Source: Micromonospora kangleipakensis (GTDB lineage: Bacteria > Actinomycetota > Actinomycetes > Mycobacteriales > Micromonosporaceae). Taken from it: 64,000 nucleotides of DNA. The position numbers and the translations under genes were made by a program. Of the stretch, positions 47,068 to 56,443 are shown in pieces. How positions within the stretch are numbered: the stretch's first letter is position 1; the number at the start of each line of letters is the position of its first letter. The notes under the pieces were generated by a model. It saw only the letters and a list, made by a program, of their open reading frames with translations. It had not been told where the DNA came from and made no database searches. The DNA is taken from positions 3,286,001-3,350,000 of the forward strand of contig NZ_SHLD01000001.1 in the NCBI RefSeq assembly GCF_004217615.1, read 5' to 3'.

Positions 47068-49017
47068 GTGGCACCACCTCAGGGACAGATGCGCCCCGGA
47101 CGGCAGCTCGCCGTTCTCGGGCTCGTCTTCGTCGTCCTCTATCTTTTGGTGTTCTTCTCGGGCGGCGCCAGTGGTGGCTGGAAGGACCGGCTGGAGCCGC
47201 GGCTCGGCCTGGACCTGATCGGCGGCACCCGGCTGACGCTCGAGGCCACCAACAGCGTGGACGGCAAGCCACCGACGGCCGCCAACCTCGAAGAGGCGCG
47301 CCAGATCATCGAGAACCGGGTCAACGCGTACGGCGTGGCCGAGGCCGAGGTGGTCACCGAGGGCAACCGCAACATCGTCATCTCCCTGCCCGGTGAGAAC
47401 CGGGACCTGACCGACGTCGGCAGCGCCGCCGAGCTGCGCTTCCGCAAGGTGCTCAAGGCGACCGACGGCAGCGGCGCGACCGTCGCCCCGGCCCCGGCCC
47501 CGAGCGCCAGCGCGACCCCGGCCCCGTCCGGCAGCGCGACGCCGAAGCCGTCCGGCAGCGCCGCCCCGAAGCCGTCCGGCAGCGCCGCCCCGAAGCCGTC
47601 GGCCAGCGGCGCGAAGGCCACCGCCTCGCCGAGCGCCGGCGGGCAGGGCGGCATGGCCCCGACGCCGAGCGCCAGCGCCGCCGCGCCGACCCCGTCGGCC
47701 TCGCCGAGCGCCGCCGCGCCGTCGCCGAGCGCCACCGCCGAGCCGGTGCCGCAGAGCGTCGAGCAGCAGCGCAAGGCCGTCGAGCAGAAGGTCGGGCCGC
47801 CCGCCTGGGCCGCCGCCAGCGGCCTGAAGGCTCCGGCCGACGTCTCCGCCGACCCGGCGCTGGCCGAGAAGCTCAAGCCGTTCGGCGCGCTCTCCCCGCA
47901 GGAGATCGCGGTGCTGCCGGTGGACATGCAGTTCAACGTCCCGACCATCACCTGCGCCCAGCTCGACAAGCGGCCGCCGGCGTCGATCAAGGACGAGAAG
48001 CAGCAGGCCGTCGCCTGCGAGACCGGCGGGAAGTACCTGCTCGACGTGGCCAAGGTGGTCGGCACCGACGTCAAGGACGCCTCCGCTCAGCTCGACCAGA
48101 CCAGCTCCTGGGTGGTCAGCCTCCAGTTCACCGGCAAGGGCCAGGAACACTGGACCAACCTGACCCGCGAGGCGTTCAACAACGAGGGCCAGGCCTGCGA
48201 CCAGACCGCGATCGGTCAGGACGGCAAGTGCCGGGTCGCCGTCGTCCTGGACAACCAGATCGTCTCCTCGCCGGAGATCCAGGGCGTGCTGACCGGTGAC
48301 TCCCAGATCACCGGCAACTTCGACAACAAGGCCGCGAACGCGCTCGCCAGCCAGCTGCGCTACGGCGCGCTGCCGGTGACCTTCGTGCCGCAGGAGCAGC
48401 AGAACGTCACCGCCACGCTCGGCGACAGCCAGCTGCGGGCCGGTCTGCTCGCCGCCGGCATCGGCATGCTGCTGGTCATCATCTACTCGTTCTTCTACTA
48501 CCGGCTGCTCGGTTCGGTGATCTTCCTGAGCCTGGTGCTCTCGGCGCTGCTGGTCTTCGGCTCGCTGGTGGTGCTCGGCCGGTCGATCGGCTTCACCCTC
48601 ACCCTCGCCGGCATCGCCGGAATGATCGTCTCGCTCGGCGTGGCGGCGGACTCGTTCGTCATCTACTTCGAGCGCCTCAAGGACGAGATCCGCGAGGGAC
48701 GCAGCCCGCGCAGCGCGGTGCCACGTGCCTGGATCCGGGCCCGCCGGACGATCATCTCGGCGAACGCCATCACCCTGATGTCCGCCGTGGTGCTCTACAT
48801 CGTCTCGGTCGGCACGGTGAAGGGCTTCGCCTTCGCCCTCGGCCTGGCGACCGTGCTCGACCTGCTGGTCGTCTTCCTCTTCCGTCACCCGATCATGACG
48901 ATGTTCGCCCGGACCCGGGCGTTCCTGTCCCCGCGGGTCAGCGGCCTCGGCCGGGCCCTGCCGGCCCGGTCGACCGAGCAGGGCACCGCCCGCAACCCGC
49001 GCGTCAAGGAGGCCTGA
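47068..49017 (+). CDS. secD: Protein translocase subunit SecD, with long low-complexity insert
   Basis: Uses the proton gradient to help pull exported proteins across the membrane with SecF. 649 residues from the GTG at 47068 (GGGAGA upstream). Helix 1 (LAVLGLVFVVLYLLVFFSGG), P1 domain start LGLDLIGGTRLTLEA, then a Pro/Ala/Ser/Lys-rich insert at about residues 140-226, the rest of P1, and five C-terminal helices with LGVAADSFVIYFERLKDEIR. The insert makes it longer than typical actinobacterial SecD and lies on the outer side. It contains tandem 24-bp DNA units. The 220-nt gap from yajC has no terminator. Confidence 0.95.
   Translation: MAPPQGQMRPGRQLAVLGLVFVVLYLLVFFSGGASGGWKDRLEPRLGLDLIGGTRLTLEATNSVDGKPPTAANLEEARQIIENRVNAYGVAEAEVVTEGNRNIVISLPGENRDLTDVGSAAELRFRKVLKATDGSGATVAPAPAPSASATPAPSGSATPKPSGSAAPKPSGSAAPKPSASGAKATASPSAGGQGGMAPTPSASAAAPTPSASPSAAAPSPSATAEPVPQSVEQQRKAVEQKVGPPAWAAASGLKAPADVSADPALAEKLKPFGALSPQEIAVLPVDMQFNVPTITCAQLDKRPPASIKDEKQQAVACETGGKYLLDVAKVVGTDVKDASAQLDQTSSWVVSLQFTGKGQEHWTNLTREAFNNEGQACDQTAIGQDGKCRVAVVLDNQIVSSPEIQGVLTGDSQITGNFDNKAANALASQLRYGALPVTFVPQEQQNVTATLGDSQLRAGLLAAGIGMLLVIIYSFFYYRLLGSVIFLSLVLSALLVFGSLVVLGRSIGFTLTLAGIAGMIVSLGVAADSFVIYFERLKDEIREGRSPRSAVPRAWIRARRTIISANAITLMSAVVLYIVSVGTVKGFAFALGLATVLDLLVVFLFRHPIMTMFARTRAFLSPRVSGLGRALPARSTEQGTARNPRVKEA
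47524..47595 (+). repeat. Tandem 24-bp repeat within secD
   Basis: Three consecutive 24-nt units encode PSGSATPK, PSGSAAPK and PSGSAAPK, followed by a degenerate fourth (PSASGAKA). The second and third units are nearly identical at the DNA level. The flanking stretch (47485-47745) is a looser Ala/Pro/Ser repeat. Confidence 0.8.
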
Positions 49018-49018
49018 G

Positions 49019-50200
49019 ATGGCTAAGAGTGGTCTGGCGTCCCGGCTGTACCGGGGCGAGGCTGATCTCAACATCGTCGGCCGGCGCAAGCTGTGGTTCG
49101 GCGTCGCCGCCGGGCTGGTGCTGCTCGCGGTGCTCAGCTTCGCCGTGCGCGGCTTCAGCCTGGGCATCGAGTTCGCCGGCGGCAACTCGTTCCAGGTGCC
49201 GGCCAGCGTCGGCACGCTGGACGGGGCCGAGGAGCAGGTCAACGCCGCCCTCAAGGCCGAGGGTGGCGGTGCCGAGGTGGTCACCGCGCAGAAGGTCGGC
49301 AGCACCAGCGGCCAGTACTACGAGATGCGGACCACGCAGCTCAGCCCGGAGCAGGCCAACGCGGTCAAGGGCGAGATCGCCGAGAGGTTCGACATCCAGC
49401 CCGGCCAGATCAGCGGCAACCAGGTCTCCGAGGCGTGGGGCAGCCAGGTCACCGAGCGCGCGCTGCTCGGCCTGCTGCTCTTCATCGCGGTGGTGGCGAT
49501 CTACCTGATCCTGCGCTTCGAGTGGCGGATGGCCGTCGCCGCGATCAGCTCGCTGTTCATGAACCTGTTCCTCACCGCCGGCATCTACTCGCTGGTCGGC
49601 TTCGAGGTCACCCCGTCGACGATCATCGGCTTCCTCACCATCCTCGGCTTCGCGTTGTACGACGTGGTGGTGGTCTTCGACAAGGTCCAGGAAAACACCC
49701 GGGGCATCACCGCGAACAACAACCTGACCTACGGCGAGGCGTCCAACCTGGCGCTGAACCAGAGCCTGATGCGGTCGCTGAACACCTCGGTGGTCGCCCT
49801 GCTCCCGGTCGGCGGTCTGCTCTTCATCGGCGCCGGCCTGCTCGGCGCGGGCACGCTGAAGGACCTCGGTCTGGTGCTCTTCGTCGGTATGGCGGTGGCG
49901 TTCCTGACCTCGATCCTGCTGGCCACCCCGCTGCTGGTGCTCCTGAAGAACCAGGACCCGCGGATCAGCGCGCACAACAAGCGGGTGCTGGCCCGCCGGG
50001 GCGCGATCGCCCGGGGCGAGCTGACCCCGAAGGGTGCGCCGCGGGCCGCCGAGGAGGCCGCCATCGACCCGGAGACGGCGGCGCTGGCCGGCTCGGCGCC
50101 GAAGGTGGGCGCCCGACCGGTGGGCAAGCGCCCGACCGGCGCGCGGGGCGGTCGTCCCGGCGCCGGGGGCAACCGGCCGGGCGGCGCCAAGCGCCGCTGA
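49019..50200 (+). CDS. secF: Protein translocase subunit SecF
   Basis: Partner of SecD, 393 residues, six membrane helices. Marks: SLGIEFAGGNSFQVP after helix 1, and FLTILGFALYDVVVVFDKVQ, then ENTRG in the helix 4 region. The C-terminal 80 residues form a basic, glycine- and proline-rich tail (RPTGARGGRPGAGGN) that is not part of the conserved fold. The start is 1 nt after the secD stop; GGAGG in the secD end is its ribosome site. Confidence 0.96.
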   Translation: MAKSGLASRLYRGEADLNIVGRRKLWFGVAAGLVLLAVLSFAVRGFSLGIEFAGGNSFQVPASVGTLDGAEEQVNAALKAEGGGAEVVTAQKVGSTSGQYYEMRTTQLSPEQANAVKGEIAERFDIQPGQISGNQVSEAWGSQVTERALLGLLLFIAVVAIYLILRFEWRMAVAAISSLFMNLFLTAGIYSLVGFEVTPSTIIGFLTILGFALYDVVVVFDKVQENTRGITANNNLTYGEASNLALNQSLMRSLNTSVVALLPVGGLLFIGAGLLGAGTLKDLGLVLFVGMAVAFLTSILLATPLLVLLKNQDPRISAHNKRVLARRGAIARGELTPKGAPRAAEEAAIDPETAALAGSAPKVGARPVGKRPTGARGGRPGAGGNRPGGAKRR

Positions 50201-50231
50201 CCGCTCCACCGGACCCGGTAGCGATCGACCT

Positions 50232-50275
50232 GACGGCGTCCGCCATGCTGTGCGAGCAGCATGGCGGACGCCGTC
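50232..50275. repeat. 19-bp perfect inverted repeat after secF
   Basis: Arm 50232-50250 and its exact complement 50257-50275, 6-nt loop. It is too long and too regular for a minimal terminator and contains nested symmetry around TGCTGTGCGAGCAGCA. It can act as the terminator between secF and apt and may be a dispersed repeat. Confidence 0.7.
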
Positions 50276-50301
50276 GTCGTCGGAAGGAAAGCGGGACAAC
50301 C

Positions 50302-50868
50302 GTGACGGAGACCCACAGCACCGCGGTACGGGGAGACAGCGGCCCGGAGGTCGCCCGGCTGGTGGCCAGCCGGGTGCTGGACGTGCCGGACTTCCCGAAG
50401 CCCGGCGTCATGTTCAAGGACCTGATGCCGCTCTTCGCCGACGGTGACGTGTTCCGCGAGGTGATCGACGGGATCGTCACGTACCACGGGCGTGACTCGT
50501 TCGACGCGGTGGTCGGGATCGAGGCGCGCGGCTTCGTGATCGCCGCCGCCATCGCGTACGCGACCGGGATCGGCGTGGTGCCGGTGCGCAAGGCCGGCAA
50601 GCTGCCCCGCCCGGCGTACTCGGCCTCCTACGCCCTCGAGTACGGCGAGGCGACCCTGGAGGTGCACCAGGACGCCTTCACCGCCGGCCACCGGGTGCTG
50701 GTCGTCGACGACGTGCTCGCCACCGGCGGCACCGCCGAGGCCACCCTCGACCTGGTCGAACGGGCCGGCGGCACCGTCGCCGGCTTCACCGTCCTGCTGG
50801 AGCTGGCCTTCCTCAAGGGGCGGGAGCGACTGGCCCCGCGTCCGGTCCATGCCCTGCTGACCGTTTGA
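50302..50868 (+). CDS. apt: Adenine phosphoribosyltransferase
   Basis: Salvages adenine to AMP using PRPP, 188 residues. The PRPP loop is VLVVDDVLATGGTAEATLDL, the flexible part VVPVRKAGKLPRPAYSASYA, and the early motif FPKPGVMFKDLMPLF; all are diagnostic. GTG start at 50302 with GGAAGG upstream. It precedes rel, a conserved order that puts purine salvage beside ppGpp control. Confidence 0.96.
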   Translation: MTETHSTAVRGDSGPEVARLVASRVLDVPDFPKPGVMFKDLMPLFADGDVFREVIDGIVTYHGRDSFDAVVGIEARGFVIAAAIAYATGIGVVPVRKAGKLPRPAYSASYALEYGEATLEVHQDAFTAGHRVLVVDDVLATGGTAEATLDLVERAGGTVAGFTVLLELAFLKGRERLAPRPVHALLTV

Positions 50869-51087
50869 TGCCGCGGCCGTCGGGCGGAGCCCGCGCGGAC
50901 CGTCCGGCGGAGCGGCGGGGCACCCTGCGTGCGGGTAGCATTGCCCTTTGCTGACCGGGCGGGCGACCGCCCGGCGGCGGGAAGACCGCCGGCCGCGGGC
51001 CGGCGTGGAACAACACCGGCCCCACAGCCGGTTGACACGAACGTCGGCCGTGCGGTCGGCGCATCCCGGCGAGCGGTGAGGAGGCCG
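50869..51087 (+). promoter_or_regulatory. rel promoter and structured leader
   Basis: TAGCAT at 50936-50941 is the best -10 box and predicts a leader of about 140 nt. The leader holds a perfect hairpin CCGGGCGG-GCGA-CCGCCCGG (50955-50974) and further GC-rich complementarity. A TTGACA at about 51033 has no -10 partner. Long structured leaders can carry regulation, but none is shown. Confidence 0.4.
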
Positions 51088-53577
51088 GTGTCCCACGATG
51101 TCGTCCCTCCGGTGGAGGGCACGGTGCACCCGACAGGCGACGCGGACGGCTCGGTGACCGAGCGGAGCGGCAACCCGCCGGTCCGGGTGACGGGCTCTGG
51201 CAGCGGCGTCGCCCCCGACGCCGGCACGGACGACGGCACGTCGCCCGGCGGCGCGGTCGTGGTGCCGTTCCCGACCGACGGCTCGGTCGATCCCACGCCG
51301 AGCGGTGGTTTCGCGCTGTCCAACGCGCCCACCGGCCGGCGGGTCCGCGCCCGGCTGGCCCGGTTCAACGCGCCCTGGCAGACCTCGCAGGTCAGCGAGG
51401 TGCTCGAACCGCTGATCGCTACGCACCGGGAGAACCACCCCAAGGCCGACGCCCGGCTGCTCCAGCGCGCGTTCGACACCGCGGCGCGCTGGCACTCCGG
51501 CCAGTACCGCAAGTCCGGTGACCCGTACATCACCCACCCGCTCGCGGTCGCGACCATCCTGGGCAACCTGGGGATGGACACCACCACGCTGGTCGCCGCG
51601 CTGCTGCACGACACCATCGAGGACACCGAGTACACCCTCGACCAGATGCGGGCGGACTTCGGCCCGGAGGTGACCCTCCTGGTCGACGGCGTGACGAAGC
51701 TGGACAAGGTCAAGCTGGGTGACGCGGCCAAGGCGGAGACCATCCGCAAGATGGTCGTGGCGATGGCCAAGGACCCGCGGGTGCTGGTGATCAAGCTGGC
51801 CGACCGGCTGCACAACATGCGTACCCTCACCTTCCTGCCCCGCCCCAAGCAGGAGCAGAAGGCGAAGGAGACGCTGGAGATCCTGGCCCCCCTCGCGCAC
51901 CGCCTCGGTATGAACACCATCAAGTGGGAGCTGGAGGATCTCGCCTTCGGCACCCTGTTCCCGAAGCGGTACGAGGAGATCAACCGGCTGATCGGGGAGC
52001 ACCAGCCGCAGCGCGAGGCGCTGCTGCGTCAGGTGACCCAGAAGGTGTCGACCGACCTGAAGGCCGCCAAGATCAAGGCGGAGACCACCGGCCGGCCGAA
52101 GCACCTCTACTCGATCTACCAGAAGATGATCGTGCGGGGTCGCGACTTCAACGACATCTACGACCTGGTCGGGGTGCGGATCCTGGTCGACACGGTGCGG
52201 GACTGCTACGCGGCGCTGGGTGTCATCCACGCCAACTGGCAGCCGGTGCCGGGCCGGTTCAAGGACTACATCGCCATGCCCAAGTTCAACATGTACCAGT
52301 CGTTGCACACGACGGTCATCGGGCCCACCGGCAAGCCGGTGGAGATGCAGATCCGCACGTACGCGATGCACCGCACCGCCGAGTTCGGCATCGCCGCGCA
52401 CTGGAAGTACAAGGAGCACAAGGGCACCCAGATCGTCGGCCCGCCGGCGCACATCGACGAGATGACCTGGCTGCGTCAGCTGCTGGACTGGCAGCGGGAG
52501 GCGGCCGACCCGAGCGAGTTCCTCGACGCGCTCCGCTTCGACCTGTCCAGCCAGGAGGTGTACGTCTTCACCCCGAAGGGTGACGTCATCCCGCTGCCGA
52601 CCGGGTCGACGCCGGTGGACTTCGCGTACGCGGTGCACACCGAGGTCGGGCACAAGTGCATCGGCGCCCGGGTCAACGGCAAGCTGGTGCCGCTGGAGTC
52701 GACGCTCTCCAACGGCGACGTGATCGAGATCTTCACCTCGAAGTCGGACACGGCCGGCCCGACGCAGGACTGGTTGGGCTTCGTCAAGAGCCCGCGCGCC
52801 CGCACCAAGATCCGCCAGTACTTCAACAAGGAGCGGCGCGAGGAGGCGATCGAGGCCGGCAAGGACTCGATCGTCAAGGCGATGCGTAAGCAGGGCATGC
52901 CGTTGCAGCGGATGCTCACCTCGGACGCGCTGATGGCGATCGCCCGGGACCTGCACCTCGCCGACGTCGCCTCGCTCTACGCGGCGGTCGGCGACAGCCA
53001 GGTCTCCGCCCAGTCGGTCGTGCAGAAGCTGATGGCCACGTACGGCGGCGAGGAGGGCGCGGCGGAGGACATCGCCGAGACCGCCGTCGCCACCCGGCCG
53101 CCGCGCAGCCGGCAGAACAGCAGCGACCCGGGCGTCGTGGTCCGGGGCGTCAGTGACGTCTGGATCAAGCTGGCCCGCTGCTGCACCCCGGTGCCACCGG
53201 ACGCGGTCTTCGGCTTCGTCACCCGCTCCGGCGGGGTGAGCGTGCACCGGGACGACTGCGCCAACGCCGAGGACCTGCGGGCGCAGAGCGAACGGGTGGT
53301 CGAGGTCAGCTGGAAGCTCACCTCCGCCTCCACCTTCCTCGTCGCCATCCAGGTCGAGGCGCTGGACCGGCACAAGCTGCTCGCCGACGTCACCCGGGTG
53401 CTGTCGGAGGAGCGGGTGAACATCCTCTCCGCCACCGTCACCACCACCCGGGACCGGGTGGCGGTGAGCCGGTTCAGCTTCGAGATGGCCGACCCGAAGC
53501 ACCTGGGCCACCTGCTGGCCGCGGTGCGGAAGGTCGACGGCGTCTTCGACGCGTACCGGGTCACCTCGGGCGCCTGA
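51088..53577 (+). CDS. rel: Bifunctional (p)ppGpp synthetase/hydrolase
   Basis: Stringent-response enzyme, 829 residues. After a disordered N-terminus of about 95 residues comes the HD hydrolase domain ([29 protein letters not shown]), then the synthetase domain with [24 protein letters not shown] is the form found in bifunctional enzymes, unlike the ExDD of RelA. TGS ([20 protein letters not shown]), zinc-finger-like Cys residues ([12 protein letters not shown]) and the C-terminal ACT domain follow. GAGGAGG lies 3 nt before the chosen GTG, rather close; GTG at 51076 is an alternative adding four residues. Confidence 0.96.
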   Translation: MSHDVVPPVEGTVHPTGDADGSVTERSGNPPVRVTGSGSGVAPDAGTDDGTSPGGAVVVPFPTDGSVDPTPSGGFALSNAPTGRRVRARLARFNAPWQTSQVSEVLEPLIATHRENHPKADARLLQRAFDTAARWHSGQYRKSGDPYITHPLAVATILGNLGMDTTTLVAALLHDTIEDTEYTLDQMRADFGPEVTLLVDGVTKLDKVKLGDAAKAETIRKMVVAMAKDPRVLVIKLADRLHNMRTLTFLPRPKQEQKAKETLEILAPLAHRLGMNTIKWELEDLAFGTLFPKRYEEINRLIGEHQPQREALLRQVTQKVSTDLKAAKIKAETTGRPKHLYSIYQKMIVRGRDFNDIYDLVGVRILVDTVRDCYAALGVIHANWQPVPGRFKDYIAMPKFNMYQSLHTTVIGPTGKPVEMQIRTYAMHRTAEFGIAAHWKYKEHKGTQIVGPPAHIDEMTWLRQLLDWQREAADPSEFLDALRFDLSSQEVYVFTPKGDVIPLPTGSTPVDFAYAVHTEVGHKCIGARVNGKLVPLESTLSNGDVIEIFTSKSDTAGPTQDWLGFVKSPRARTKIRQYFNKERREEAIEAGKDSIVKAMRKQGMPLQRMLTSDALMAIARDLHLADVASLYAAVGDSQVSAQSVVQKLMATYGGEEGAAEDIAETAVATRPPRSRQNSSDPGVVVRGVSDVWIKLARCCTPVPPDAVFGFVTRSGGVSVHRDDCANAEDLRAQSERVVEVSWKLTSASTFLVAIQVEALDRHKLLADVTRVLSEERVNILSATVTTTRDRVAVSRFSFEMADPKHLGHLLAAVRKVDGVFDAYRVTSGA

Positions 53578-53590
53578 GGCACGCACACGA

Positions 53591-53622
53591 AAGCGCCCGC
53601 CGGCTCCAGCCGGCGGGCGCTT
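53591..53622. terminator. Bidirectional terminator after rel
   Basis: Perfect 15-bp stem AAGCGCCCGCCGGCT / AGCCGGCGGGCGCTT with a 2-nt loop, between rel and the convergent cyclophilin gene. It starts with AAA and ends with TT, the most classical terminator in the window. Confidence 0.85.
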
Positions 53623-53641
53623 CGTCGTCGTACGGGCGGGC

Positions 53642-54478
53642 TCAGCCCTGGATGTCGCTCATCGCCAGCTTGTTGATGACGATCTCCTTCTTGGGGTGAC
53701 CGCCGCCGGCCTGCTGCGCGAAGGCCTTGTCGTCACCGGCCGCCGCGACCTGCTTGACCACGTCCATGCCGCCGGTGATGGTACCCAGCACGGTGTAGTT
53801 CGGGTCGAGCTGCGAGTCGCCGTACACGATGAAGAACTGGCTGCCGGTGCTGCCCGGCTGGCCGGAGTTGGCCATCGCGATGACGCCCTCCGGGTACGGC
53901 GGGCGCTTGTCGGTCGGCAGGTTCTCCTCGGCCAGGTTGTAGCTCGGGCCGCCGGTGCCGTCGGTCTCGCGCCAGCCCTTGCCGGTCGCGCTCGGGTCGC
54001 CGCACTGGAGCACCTTGATGCCCTCGGAGACCAGCCGGTGGCACTTGGTGTTGTCGAAGAAGCCCTTGCTGGCCAGGTGGGTGAAGCTGCCCGCGGTGCA
54101 GGGCACGGCCGCCCGGTCGATCTTCGCGGTGATCGGTCCCAGGTTGGTGTCGATCGTCATGGTCTGGGTGCCGGTGTTCTTCTGCTGGGCGCCGGGCAGG
54201 CCGACGTCCTTGATCTGCTTGGTGCGCCCCTCCTTGGGGACCTCGGTGTAGGCGCACTGGGCGGCACCCGCCGACGTGGCGGTCTGCTTCTTGTCGTCGT
54301 CGCCACCGAGGGCGGTGGCCAGCCAGACGGTGCCGGCGACCACCAGCAGCAGGACCGCACCGGCCCCGACGATCGCCTGCGTCTGCCGGCGCTTGCGGGC
54401 GCGGGCCGCGCGCTCGGCCATCTCCCGCTCGAGTCGGGCCCGCGCCGCCGCGCGCTGCCGCTCTCTCGTGGACGTCAC
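53642..54478 (-). CDS. Membrane-anchored cyclophilin (peptidyl-prolyl isomerase)
   Basis: 278 residues. A basic helical N-terminus (RERQRAAARARLEREMAERA) precedes a single membrane helix (IVGAGAVLLLVVAGTVWLAT), so the isomerase domain faces outward. The domain has the cyclophilin core: FTHLASKGFFDNTKCHRL, MANSGQPGSTGSQFFIVYGD and YTVLGTITGGMDVV. Two Cys pairs are shared with the next gene's product. The GTG at 54478 is chosen because AAGGAG lies 5 nt away; the GTG at 54484 overlaps that site. Likely helps fold exported proteins. Confidence 0.92.
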   Translation of the reverse strand: MTSTRERQRAAARARLEREMAERAARARKRRQTQAIVGAGAVLLLVVAGTVWLATALGGDDDKKQTATSAGAAQCAYTEVPKEGRTKQIKDVGLPGAQQKNTGTQTMTIDTNLGPITAKIDRAAVPCTAGSFTHLASKGFFDNTKCHRLVSEGIKVLQCGDPSATGKGWRETDGTGGPSYNLAEENLPTDKRPPYPEGVIAMANSGQPGSTGSQFFIVYGDSQLDPNYTVLGTITGGMDVVKQVAAAGDDKAFAQQAGGGHPKKEIVINKLAMSDIQG

Positions 54479-54540
54479 GGTCACTCCTTACGAAACTTCT
54501 CGGGCGCGGACGGTGCCGCTGCGGTGGGTGGGCGGCCGGG

Positions 54541-55407
54541 TCAGCCGGCGCTGGGGCTGGCCGTGGGCGCGCTGGTGGCGGCCGGTCCGGTGGTCGGCTC
54601 GCCGACCGTGAGGCTCTGGATCACCACGTCGGTCTTCGGCTTCACCTTGGCCCCGCTCCCATTGTCCACGGTCGGCAGGGCGCCGATCTTCTCGATCACG
54701 TCCAGCCCGGCGGTGACCTTCCCGATGACCGGGTAGGCCGGCTTGGCCGGGTTGAAGTCCTTGAAGAAGACGAGGAACTGGCTGCCGTTGCTGCCCGGCG
54801 GGTTCGCGATCATGGCGACCGTGCCCTTCGGGTACGCCGGGGGCTGCCCGGCGGCCGGCTTGCCGGACGCGCTCGGCGCCGGGGTGGGCAGGTTCTCGTC
54901 GTAGAACGAGTACGCGGGGCCGCCGATGCCGGTGCCGCTCGGGTCGCCGCAGCGCAGCGCGCCCTCGGCGGTGATCTCGTGGCACTTGGTGTTGTCGTAG
55001 AACGACCTGCCGGCCAGGTGGGCGATGCTCGCCCCGGCGCACGGGGCGGCGGCCAGGTCGAGCTGGGCGGTGATCGGGGCGCCCTGGTTCGTGGTGATCG
55101 TCATCGGCCGGGTGCCGGAGGTCGGCAGCCCGGTGGTGGCCGGGGTGCCCACGTCCTTGAGGTTGGCGTTCGCGCTGGCGTCCTGCGGGGTCCACACGCA
55201 GACGTCCTCGGCGGCCTTCTTCTCCGGCTTCGAGTCGAACGCGCCCAGCGCCCAGGCCGCCCCGACCACGATCAGCGCGAGCACGACGGCGGCGCCCACG
55301 CCGGCCTGGATCTGCCGGCGGCGCTTCGCGGCCGCGGCCCGCCGGGCGAGCTGCCGGTCGAGCTTGGCCCGCGCCATTTTGCGCTGCCGGTCCCTGCTGG
55401 AAGCCAC
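54541..55407 (-). CDS. Membrane-anchored cyclophilin, paralogue
   Basis: 288 residues, same build as the gene after it: basic helical N-terminus (RQRKMARAKLDRQLARRAAA), one membrane helix (AAVVLALIVVGAAWALGAF), then an outward cyclophilin domain with IAHLAGRSFYDNTKCHEIT and MIANPPGSNGSQFLVFFKD. The catalytic Arg of classical cyclophilins (FHR) is replaced here by Glu-Ile (CHEIT), and the F-x-x-Q part is NGSQFLVFF. The C-terminus is Ser/Pro/Ala-rich. The GTG at 55407 follows GGAAGGGGA. About 62 nt separate the two genes; they are probably one operon from a duplication. Confidence 0.9.
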   Translation of the reverse strand: MASSRDRQRKMARAKLDRQLARRAAAAKRRRQIQAGVGAAVVLALIVVGAAWALGAFDSKPEKKAAEDVCVWTPQDASANANLKDVGTPATTGLPTSGTRPMTITTNQGAPITAQLDLAAAPCAGASIAHLAGRSFYDNTKCHEITAEGALRCGDPSGTGIGGPAYSFYDENLPTPAPSASGKPAAGQPPAYPKGTVAMIANPPGSNGSQFLVFFKDFNPAKPAYPVIGKVTAGLDVIEKIGALPTVDNGSGAKVKPKTDVVIQSLTVGEPTTGPAATSAPTASPSAG

Positions 55408-55622
55408 CCGTGCTCCCCTTCCTTTACCCTGGTCGTCGCCGGCGTCCGGGCGCCATCCGCCCGTCGGGCGGCAAGTGCGCCACGCCACACGCCCGCCAGA
55501 GTGTACGGGTAGCCGCTGTGAAAGTGGTGTACGAGGTCCGGGCTGGGTTTATCGGGGTATGTCACTGTGCCCACCGGGACGGCTGGGACCGCTGGGTCGG
55601 AACAATGGGCTCGCCCGTCCGA

Positions 55623-55628
55623 CTAGGC
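55623..55628 (+). promoter_or_regulatory. Candidate -10 box (TAGGCT)
   Basis: TAGGCT, with about 33 nt of leader including GAAGGGGAG before the GTG at 55669. Confidence 0.35.
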
Positions 55629-55668
55629 TGCTGGACGGAGACGACGACTCGACGGAAGGGGAGCGGAC

Positions 55669-56388
55669 GTGCTCGTGGCCGGCTTTCCCGCGGACGCCTT
55701 CGGCACCAACTGCTATGTGGTGGCGACCGCGCCGGGGGAGCAGTGCGTGGTGGTCGACCCCGGCATCGGGGTGCTCGACCGGCTCGACGCCCTGCTCGCC
55801 GAGCACCGCCTGCACCCGGTCGCCGTGCTGCTCACCCACGGCCACCTGGACCACACCTTCTCCGTGGCGCCGGTCTGCGGCGCGCGCGGCATCCCCGCGT
55901 ACGTCCACCCGGACGACCGGGAGCTGCTGGCCGACCCGGCCAAGGCGCTCTCGGCGGACCTCACCCAGCTCTTCGGCGGCCGGCTGCCGTACACCGAGCC
56001 GGACGACGTGGCCGAGCTGACCGACGGCGCGACCCTGGCCCTCGCCGGGCTGGAGATCACCGTCGACCACGCCCCCGGCCATACCGGCGGGTCGGTGCTG
56101 TTCCGGATGCCCGGCGCCGGCTCGCCCTGGGAGGCCGAGCAGATCTGCCTCTCCGGCGACGTGCTCTTCGCCGGCTCGATCGGCCGCACCGACCTGCCGG
56201 GCGGCAGCATGCCCCGGATGCTGTCCAGCCTGCGGGAGAAGGTCCTCCCACTGGCCGACGACACCGTCGTCCTGCCCGGCCACGGCCCCGCGACCACCAT
56301 CGGCCGCGAGCGCGCGAGCAACCCGTACCTCCTCGAGGTGGCGGGCACCGGCGGCGCGCGCCCGGCGGCGCCCACCCGCGGTCTCTGA
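55669..56388 (+). CDS. Metallo-beta-lactamase-fold hydrolase (glyoxalase II-like)
   Basis: 239 residues. Metal motif THGHLDHTF (HxHxDH), later His in APGHTGGSV, Asp in CLSGDVLFAGSIGRTDLPGG and the last His in LPGHGPATTIGRE: all ligands of the di-metal site are present. The order GSIGRTDLPGGS is that of YcbL-type glyoxalase II-like hydrolases that hydrolyse thioesters. In Mycobacterium the same gene sits between the cyclophilin and hisS genes. GTG start with AAGGGGAG about 5 nt upstream. Confidence 0.92.
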   Translation: MLVAGFPADAFGTNCYVVATAPGEQCVVVDPGIGVLDRLDALLAEHRLHPVAVLLTHGHLDHTFSVAPVCGARGIPAYVHPDDRELLADPAKALSADLTQLFGGRLPYTEPDDVAELTDGATLALAGLEITVDHAPGHTGGSVLFRMPGAGSPWEAEQICLSGDVLFAGSIGRTDLPGGSMPRMLSSLREKVLPLADDTVVLPGHGPATTIGRERASNPYLLEVAGTGGARPAAPTRGL

Positions 56389-56443
56389 CTCACCGCACCC
56401 ACGACCTCCCCGCGCGGCCCGCGCGGGACGCAAGGAGTACGCC

